A stretch of 64,000 nt of DNA from NCBI GenBank assembly GCA_028571685.1, contig CM053162.1:4096001-4160000 (forward strand), read 5' to 3'. Shown here one piece after another: positions 57,175-64,000 of this stretch; within the stretch, counting starts at the first letter, position 1; each line of letters starts with the position of its first letter. The notes under the pieces were generated by a model. It saw only the letters and a list, made by a program, of their open reading frames with translations, had not been told where the DNA came from and did no database searches. This DNA is from Heterohyrax brucei (lineage: Eukaryota; Chordata; Mammalia; Hyracoidea; Procaviidae). The position numbers and the translations under genes are program-made.

Positions 57175-57262
57175 CCTCCCAGGTGCCTCTCGTTGGACTC
57201 AAACCTCCAAAGTTTCAGCTAGTTTCTGAGCATGTTAACTGTGTGCACCACCCAGGGACTCT
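57175..57262 (-). mobile_element. AfroSINE head fragment, reverse
   Basis: 'cccaggtgcctctcgttggactcaaacctccaaagtttcagctag' followed by 'gttaactgtgtgcaccacccagggactc' is the complement of the tRNA-like head. The 3' half is missing. Confidence 0.75.
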
Positions 57263-57269
57263 GATATTC

Positions 57270-57475
57270 CCTAACTCCTTTCCCCATTTACTACTCCCTG
57301 TTAATTATTTCCTAATATGCTATACATTAATTTATCTTGTTTGTCATCTGCCTCCCTCCGCCTATGTCGTAGACTCCATGAAGGCGGGGGTCTTTTGTCT
57401 TTGTTCAGTGCTGTGTTCTGCGTTTAAAACTGTGTACTGCACAATGACTGATTTTTCTGAATAAGTGAATGAATT
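57270..57475 (+). mobile_element. L2-type LINE 3' end
   Basis: 'gtagactccatgaaggcgggggtcttttgtctttgttcagtgctgtgttctgcg' and 'actgatttttctgaataagtgaatgaat' match the L2 3' end pattern ('...ctccatgagggcagggacc...tgaatgaat'). Confidence 0.75.
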
Positions 57476-58649
57476 AGAGAAATTCAGACAATAAAACAGT
57501 GAAGACAGAGATATTATCCAAATAATAGTGGAAATTCACCTTTCTACTTTGAAAGATGTTTGGATGCCTAGAGAAATGGGCACAGAAGCAGTTATATGAA
57601 CTTGTGGACTACTAGGTTTGGAAGAGATTTTAAGCAAAGCTTTGGATAATTTATCTCAGTTTGAATCACAGGATTGCCTCTATCTTATTTTGTAAACTTC
57701 AGTTAAGTTAGAATAACCATAATAATGTTGACCCAGCCTGTCCTTTAAGGATTTTATGAGATCAAATGTCACAACTGCTAACTGTAAATGTGTTTTTCCA
57801 TAATTAATATATGTTGGGTCCCCATGCTCCTTGAAGCAGCACAAGAACACACACACACATACACAAACACACACACACCAGGATGCATTGCAGCCCTATA
57901 CACATGGTAACGACAGTATAGATATTTTAATTTTTTCATCTTTTTCAAAGATGAAGATGGAAATTATAAAACTTTTCCAAATAATACATACTTGCTTACT
58001 TAACCCCAAGCTCTTATGTCTCAAGGTAAATGGCAGTGAAACAAGAACCAAAACTCAGTCTTCGAGAGGACAAGAAACAGTTTGTCTACCCAAGATACAA
58101 AGGAGTTATAGAGGAGCCTTTCCTTCAGAGATGTGAGTCTCGGGCTTTGCTGCCATCTCAGTGTCTCATATTTTGCAGATGCATTAAAGACTTGAGCTGA
58201 CTTAGAAGGTGGGAAAGCATTCATTTGAATTCATATGTTTAGTTTTTAATAAAGAAATTAAATTAAGTTTTACAGTGTAGGTTCCAGGTTTCAGTTTACT
58301 GATGATTGTATTGTTCCTTTGGGCTCATTGATGCTTGTTAATATTTTAGACTTAATAATAAGTATCATTTATAAGCTAAATAAGGCATTATGAGCACTAC
58401 ACTAGCAGAAATGTACAAGGACAACACTAACCTAAGGTGAAAATGCATCACTGAATGAAATTTAATTAGTAGATTTTGTGCTATTAGTGGCTTGTATATT
58501 GTGTTTATGGAAATGAATACAAATATAATCCAAGCACTCTTTCCACCAAGAAAATGACATTAACTTCACTCCCACTCTTTAAAGCAGATGTGGAATAAAA
58601 GTCAATGTCATGGTCTTTCATCATTCAGAGATTTTTCTAGCTTGTGATT
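57476..58649. other. Unassigned, with a CA repeat
   Basis: Mostly unique sequence. A CA-rich microsatellite with interruptions lies at 57847-57879. No gene recognised. Confidence 0.45.
57847..57879. repeat. Interrupted (CA)n microsatellite
   Basis: About 33 bases of CA units broken by 'cat' and 'caaac' steps. Confidence 0.92.
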
Positions 58650-58668
58650 CTTTTTGTGTGTGTGTGTG

Positions 58669-59624
58669 ACTGAGTGAAAATATACATTCCCATGTAAATT
58701 TGCATGCCCACCTATGTGCAGCTTCCACTGGTTTCCCTGCCCGGTGACAGCACAATATTCCTCTCTGCTTCATACATGTCTCATCCTCCCAACAGTTTAA
58801 TTTCCCCTCCTCTCCACCCACTCCCCTTCCTCCAGTGAGAGATCAGCAGGATGATATTCCATAGATGCACAGAATCATAAAGTGCACCCAATATATAGTC
58901 ACTCTGCATTGCCAAGTCCAGTCCCTTGCTGTCCAAAGAGTGGGCCTTCATTATGATCCACAGGTGAGGGCAGCATCAGGGCCAGGGGCCATGCTCCCAG
59001 AGGAACCCTGAAGCAGCTGGACCATAAATTGCGGTCTTTTGGTGGAGATCTCAGGGTGTACTTCTTTTTATTCTTGTGTTGCCAGTGAGACTTTGTGAGC
59101 TCCATCGTGGCTATCACTGGTGGTAGCAGACACCATCCAGTTCTTCTGGTCCCAAGTCGATGTAGGTATCCACTCATGTGGGTCTCTCTGTCTTCTAGGT
59201 TGTCCCTTTGGTCCTCGGTGAGCATCTGCTCCTGCTGAGTTGGGACCATTTGCTGTGCCCTCGCATCTCAGCTTGGCAGCTTTTAAGGCCCCAGACACCA
59301 CTCACCAACGTGGGGTGCAGAGAGCCCTCTTAGCAATACGCTAGTTGTGCCAATTGGCCTCAATTTCACCTGAGAGCTTGCCCTCCACCCAAGCTACTCT
59401 GTCCTTGCATTATTGGGTTAAGATGGGAGGAGTACTCCAGTTACGTTGAAGTCCACCTAATATTGTTCTCGTTTCTAATGAGTGCTGCCACCGTTTCACT
59501 CCACCAAATTTCTACCAACTGTCTAATCTAAACCCTCCCCCCTCCTCCTCTCCCCCTCCCCTCCCTCCCCTCCCTTGCAGCTGTCAAAGTCTTTTCTTCC
59601 ATGCATAAATCTGTTTTTGAGTTC
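58669..59624 (-). other. L1 3' UTR
   Basis: About 956 bases. It has a cytosine-rich tract at 59533-59578 (guanine-rich on the L1 strand). 58690-58890 matches 29510-29700 almost base for base. Confidence 0.88.
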
Positions 59625-62600
59625 TTATCGTAGGGTTCTCATACAATATTGGTCCTTTTGTCTCTGACTACTTTCACTCAACATAATGTCTTCCAGTTGA
59701 AACCAGGTTAGGAGATGTTTCCTGGAATCATCATTGTTCTTTATCATTGCATAGTACTCCATTGAGTGTATATACCATAGTTTACCTATCCATTCCTCTG
59801 TTGTTGGGCATCTGGGTTCGTGCCATCTTTTTGTTATCGTGGACTGTGCTGCAACAAACATTCTTGTGCATGTATCCATTGGTGTGAATGGCCTTGATTC
59901 TGTAGGATATATTCCAAGTAGTGGAATTACTGGGTCAAATGGTATATCTATATCCGTTTTTTTAAGGAAACGCCAGATTGCTTCCCAAAGAGGCTGGACC
60001 ATTTTACAATGCCACCAACAGTGTAGAACAGTTTCGTTTTCTCCACAGCCTCTCCAGCATTTGTTGTTTTGCGTTTTTTGGATTATGGGCAACCTTGTTG
60101 GGGTGAGATGGTATCTCATTGTAGTTTTGATTTGAATTTCTTTAATAACTAAAGATCATGAACATGTCCGCATGTGTTTTTTTGGCTGCCTGGATCTCCT
60201 CTTTAGAGAAATGTCTGTCCATCTCCTTTGTCCAATGCTTAATTGGATGATTTATCTTCTTATTGATATTTTGTAGTACCTTATAGATTATGGAGATCAG
60301 GCATTGGTCTGACATAGAGTTGCCAAATATTTTTTCCCCATTTTGTAGGTGGCCTTTTAATTCTATTAATAAAGTCTTTGGATGAGCAAAAGTGTTTGGT
60401 TCTTAGTAGTTCCCATTTATCTATTGTCTGTTGATTGTGGTTTGTTTGACAGATTTTGAAGTCTGTCTATGTTGTGTATTCAAACTTCCTTGTTGTTCCT
60501 ACTTTTTCTTGGATGAGCTTTGTCATTTTAGATTTGATATTTATGTCTTTTTATCCCGTTTGAGTTGGCTTTTGTATAAGATGTAAGATATGGATCTTGT
60601 TTCAATTTATTGCAGATGGATATCCAATTTTGCCAGCACTATTTGTTGAAGAGATTGTTTTTATCCCAGTTTGATGTCTCAGGGTCTTTGTCAAATATCA
60701 ACTGCTCATAGGCAGATGGTGTCATCTCTGGGGTCTTTGTTCTGTTTCATTGATTGATCTGTCTGTTCTTATACCAGTACTAGGCTGTTTTGACCACTGC
60801 AGCTGTGTAATAGTTTCTGACGTCGGGTAATGAGAGGCCTCCCAGTGTATTCTTCTTCTTTAGTAGTACTTTACTTATCCTGGGTGTCTTCCCTTTCCAA
60901 ACAAAATTGGGGATTTGTTTCTCTATCTCATTAAAAAATGACACTGGAACTTGTATTGAGATTGCATGATATAAGTAGATTGCTTTGGGTAAAATAGACA
61001 TTTTCACAATGTTAAATCTTCCTATCCATGAGCAGGGTAGGTTTCTCCATTTATCTAAGTCTCTCTTAGTTTCTTGTAGTAAGGGCTTGTAGTTCTCTTT
61101 GTAGAGGTCTGTTATTTCTCTGGTTAGATTAATTCCTAGGTACTTTATCTTTTTGGGGGCTATAGTAAATGGTATTGATTTGGTGATTTCTTCTTCAGTA
61201 ATCTCATTGATGGTATAAAGGAATCCTACTGATTTACTGATGTTTATCTTGTATCCCGAGACTTTGCTTAACTATCACTTTGAGTAGTTTACTTATAGAT
61301 TCTTTGGGATTCTCTGCATTTACAATCATACCATCAGCAAACAGGGAGATTTTGACTTCTTCTTTGCCGATGCAGATGCCCTTTATTTCTTGGTCTTCTC
61401 TAATTGTTCTGGCTAGAACTTCTAGTACTATGTTGAATTGGAGAGGTGAGAGTGGGCATCCTTGTCTAGTTCCTGATCTCAAGGGAAAATCTTTCAGTCT
61501 CTCTCCATTCAGGATGACGTAGGCAATTGGCTTTGTATAAATGGCCCTTAATGCATGAGGAATTTTCCATCTATGGCTGTTTTGCTAAGAGTTTTTAGTA
61601 CGAATGGGTGTTGGACTTTATCAAATGCCTTTTCTGCATCAGTGAACAAAATCAGGTGATTCTTGTCTTCTGTGATATTTATGTGGTTAATCACATTAAT
61701 TGTTTTCCTGATGCTGAAGCAGCCTTGCATCCCTGGTATGAATCCAACTTGGTCATGATGGATTATTTTTTCAATATATTGTGGTACACTATTGGCAAGA
61801 ATTCTGTTGAAGATTCTTGCATTTAGGTTCATGAGTGATATTGGTCTGTAGTTCTCCTTTTTTGTTGGGTCTTTCCCTGGCTTTGATATCAGGGTTACGC
61901 TGGCTTCATAGAGTGAGTTTGGGAGTACTCCATTCTTTTCTATACTGTGAAATAGTCTCACTAGTATTGGAGATAACTCTTCTCTAAAAGCTTGGTAGAA
62001 TTTTTCACTGAAGCCATCTGGGCCTGGGCTTTTTTTAGTTGCCAGTTTTTTGATATTAAGTTGTTCCGCTTCATGTTATGATAATTTGGGTAGGTAGTAT
62101 GAATCAAGGAATTTGTCCATTTCCTCTAGGTTTTCAGATTTGTTAGAGTACAGTCTTTCATAGTATTCTGTTATGATATTTTTAATTTCTGTTGGGTCTG
62201 TTGTAACCACTCCCCTCTCATTTCTAATTTGGGTTATTTGTTTCCTTTCCTGTTTTTCTCTAGTAAGTTTAGCCAGTAGTTTGTCAATTTGGTTGATCTT
62301 TTCAAAAAACCAGCTTTTGGTCTTTTCAATTTTTTCAACTGTTTTTCTATTCTCTAATTCATTTGGTTCTTCTCTAATCTTTATGATCTGTTCTCTTCTG
62401 GTGCCTGAGGGGTTCCTCTGTTTTTCTCTCTCTGCATTTTCAAGCTATAGGGCTAGTTCCTTGATTTGGTTTCTTTCTTCCTTCCAGATGTGTGCTTTCA
62501 TGGAGATCAGCAGACCCTCTGAGCACTGCTTTGGCTGTATCCCATAGGTTCGAGTAGGAAGTGGTTTCATTCTCATTGGAATCCATGAATTTCTTTATTT

Positions 62601-63406
62601 GATCGTTGATTTCTTCTATAACCCATGCTGTTTTCAGCAAGATATTGTTCAGTTTCTAAGAGTTCCACTTTCTATCTATGTTTTTTTCTGCTATTTATTT
62701 TGACTTTTCTGGATTTATGATCTGAGAAGATACTTCACATTAATTCAATGGTATAGATTTTGTTGAAAATTGCATTATGTGCTAACACATGTTCTAGTTT
62801 CTAGAACATTTCATGTGCACTGGAGAAGAATGTGTAGTTGTCTGCTGATGGGTAGAAAGTTTTGTGTATATCAATGAAGTTTAGTTGGTTAATTGTGGCA
62901 ATGACATCTTCTGTATCTTTACTGAGCTTTTTTCTAGATTATCTGTCCAGTATTGAAAGTGAAGTGTTTAAGTCTCCCACTATTATTGCGGAGTCATCTA
63001 ACTCTCTTTTGAGTGTAGTCAGTGTTTCTTCAACATATTTAGGTGCTCTGATATTAGGTGCATAAATATTTAATATAATTAAGTCTTGGTTGTGTACTGA
63101 ACCTTTCAGCAACAAATAGTGTCCATCTTTGTCCATGATGGTGGATTTTACATTAAAATTGATTTTGTCTGAGATTAAAATTGCCACCCCTGCTCTTCTT
63201 TGTTCATTGTTAGGTTGATAGATATTCTTCCATCCTTTAATTATCAGTTTGTTACTATCTTTAAGTCCCAAGTGAGTTTCTTGTAGACAGCATATGGATG
63301 GGTCATGTCATTTGATCCAAGTTGTCACTCAGTGTCTCTTTACTGGAGCATTCAGTCCATTCAAATTCAGTGTAATTGTTGACTGGTATGTGTTCAGTGC
63401 TGCCAT
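59625..63406 (-). pseudogene. L1 ORF2, full length but broken
   Basis: ATG is at 63406 and the stop at 59625-59627: 3,782 bases, about 1,260 codons. Endonuclease blocks: ISDKINFNVKSTIMDKDGHY, IYAPNIRAPKYVEETL and IIVGDLNTSLSILDR (62939-63271). RT blocks: [54 protein letters not shown] and a catalytic box reading FADGMIV instead of FADDMIV, which would abolish RT activity. The C-terminus (60119-59625) is open, with [20 protein letters not shown] and MEYYAMIKNNDDSRKHLLTW. Several frameshifts are present. Confidence 0.92.
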
Positions 63407-63829
63407 TGTGATATGTTTATTTTTGTGTTGATGTTTTCTCTGTTGTTCTTATTAGTCTGTTCTGGGACATTCTTTTTTGTGAGTTGATTTTTCACCTTTT
63501 TCAGAGCTGTTTTTGTAGTTGTTGAGACTCCTGTGTTACATTTCTTGATATCGTATGTTGCATCTTTGTTATGGTTTATGACTATCCCTAAGATCCTCCT
63601 TAATAAAGTATATATAAACACAGTTTTAATTACTACCAGAGTGGTCACCTTCCACTCCATCTGGAAAGGACTATAACAACTGTAGTACATCCCTCTTTTT
63701 AATATGATGACATCATAGTTTTCATGATAATCACTGAATTGTTTCTTACAGTATTAAAGCTGTGATTGAGTTTGGAGCCTTCCCTAACTGAGTAGAATTC
63801 TGGATGATGTGTAGTCCTAAAATATAAAG
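63407..63829 (-). other. Long L1 inter-ORF spacer with a 98-codon open frame
   Basis: 423 bases between the ORF1 stop (63830-63832) and the ORF2 ATG (63406). An open frame of 98 codons (63690-63394) spans most of it and overlaps the first bases of ORF2. Its lysine- and asparagine-rich end, KKVKNQLTKKNVPEQTNKNN, then RENINTKINISQWQH, is shared with the two other L1 copies. The N-terminal part is not kept in them. Confidence 0.75.
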
Positions 63830-64000
63830 TTATTGGTTTTCTTTTTGTAAGCCAAAGCCAAGAACATCTTTCAATATTTCTTGTAGTTTTAGTTTGGTTT
63901 TTACAAAGTCTCTGAGTTTCTGTTTATCTGGGAATGTCTTCATTTCATTTTCATGTTTGAAAGATAGTTTGACAGGATATATAATTCTTGGTTGGAAGTT
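63830..64000 (-). pseudogene. L1 ORF1 C-terminal end, cut by window
   Basis: The last residues of ORF1: KHENEMKTFPDKQKLRDFVK, then TKLKLQEILKDV-like text with frame slips and the stop at 63830-63832. Homologous to 35775-35900 and 24402-24540. The rest lies outside the window. Confidence 0.8.

Larger units (their letters stand above)
58650..64000 (-). mobile_element. L1, reverse, 5' end beyond the window
   Basis: The 3' tail lies at about 58650-58668 ('ctttttgtgtgtgtgtgtg', that is a CA-rich A tail on the minus strand). 3' UTR, complete ORF2, a 423-bp spacer and the ORF1 C-terminus follow to the right edge. Same family as the copies at 21.4 and 29.5 kb, with similar divergence. Whether the 5' end is complete cannot be seen. 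Confidence 0.92.

Overview
The window is mammalian nuclear DNA, almost certainly from an afrotherian, probably a paenungulate such as an elephant or sirenian. The main evidence is many copies of a tRNA-derived AfroSINE-type repeat, in forms from near-complete to decayed. It also holds young L1 elements whose 5' end carries a GGGGCAGAGTCAAGATGGCG-like start, a BovB/RTE-type LINE, and a lineage-type family of about 520-bp MaLR-like solo LTRs. The exact species cannot be fixed from sequence alone.

I find no convincing host protein-coding exon, tRNA, rRNA or known ncRNA gene. The longer open frames are LINE-derived or are chance frames in repeats and unique DNA. The window reads as a gene desert or a large intron, built mostly from layered retrotransposons.

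Layout. 1-250: old L1 tail. About 2.0-3.2 kb: a probable ERV2-type LTR on the minus strand. 3.5-6.2 kb: a BovB/RTE LINE fragment, minus strand, with an AfroSINE inside. 6.7-12.9 kb: a solo LTR, SINEs, an MLT1-type LTR and unique sequence. 12.9-14.8 kb: a 5'-truncated L1 on the plus strand. 15.7 kb: a CAGG/GGCT-type microsatellite. 16.7-21.4 kb: a MER5-type element and a cluster of four MaLR-like LTRs with nested SINEs. 21.4-26.35 kb: an L1 (minus) with intact 5' end but no 3' end. 26.65-29.4 kb: LTR and old L1 tail. 29.46-37.54 kb: a complete-length L1 (minus) with 14-bp target duplications, itself hit by two solo LTRs in opposite orientations. 37.5-42.3 kb: mostly unique. 42.6-43.5 kb: L1 3' UTR (plus) split by another LTR. 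43.9-52.9 kb: SINEs, MIRs, MLT1-type LTRs, a decayed mariner with an inverted-repeat layout, another solo LTR and an old L1 tail. 52.9-58.6 kb: mostly unique with CA repeats, L2 and MIR. 58.65-64.0 kb: a third young L1 (minus), with its 3' UTR, all of ORF2 and the tail of ORF1, running off the right edge.

The three young minus-strand L1s share one architecture. The 5' UTR is about 0.86-1.04 kb where visible. ORF1 is about 300 codons and ORF2 about 1,260-1,270 codons. The ORF1-ORF2 spacer is unusually long at 423-439 bp, and the 3' UTR is about 1 kb with a guanine-rich (on the L1 sense strand) tract. All visible LINE genes are degraded. The most useful leads are the long L1 inter-ORF spacer, the palindromic mariner, the L1 dated by two LTR insertions with perfect 5-bp duplications, and two LINE copies that lack their 3' ends. 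I found no evidence of a new gene system.
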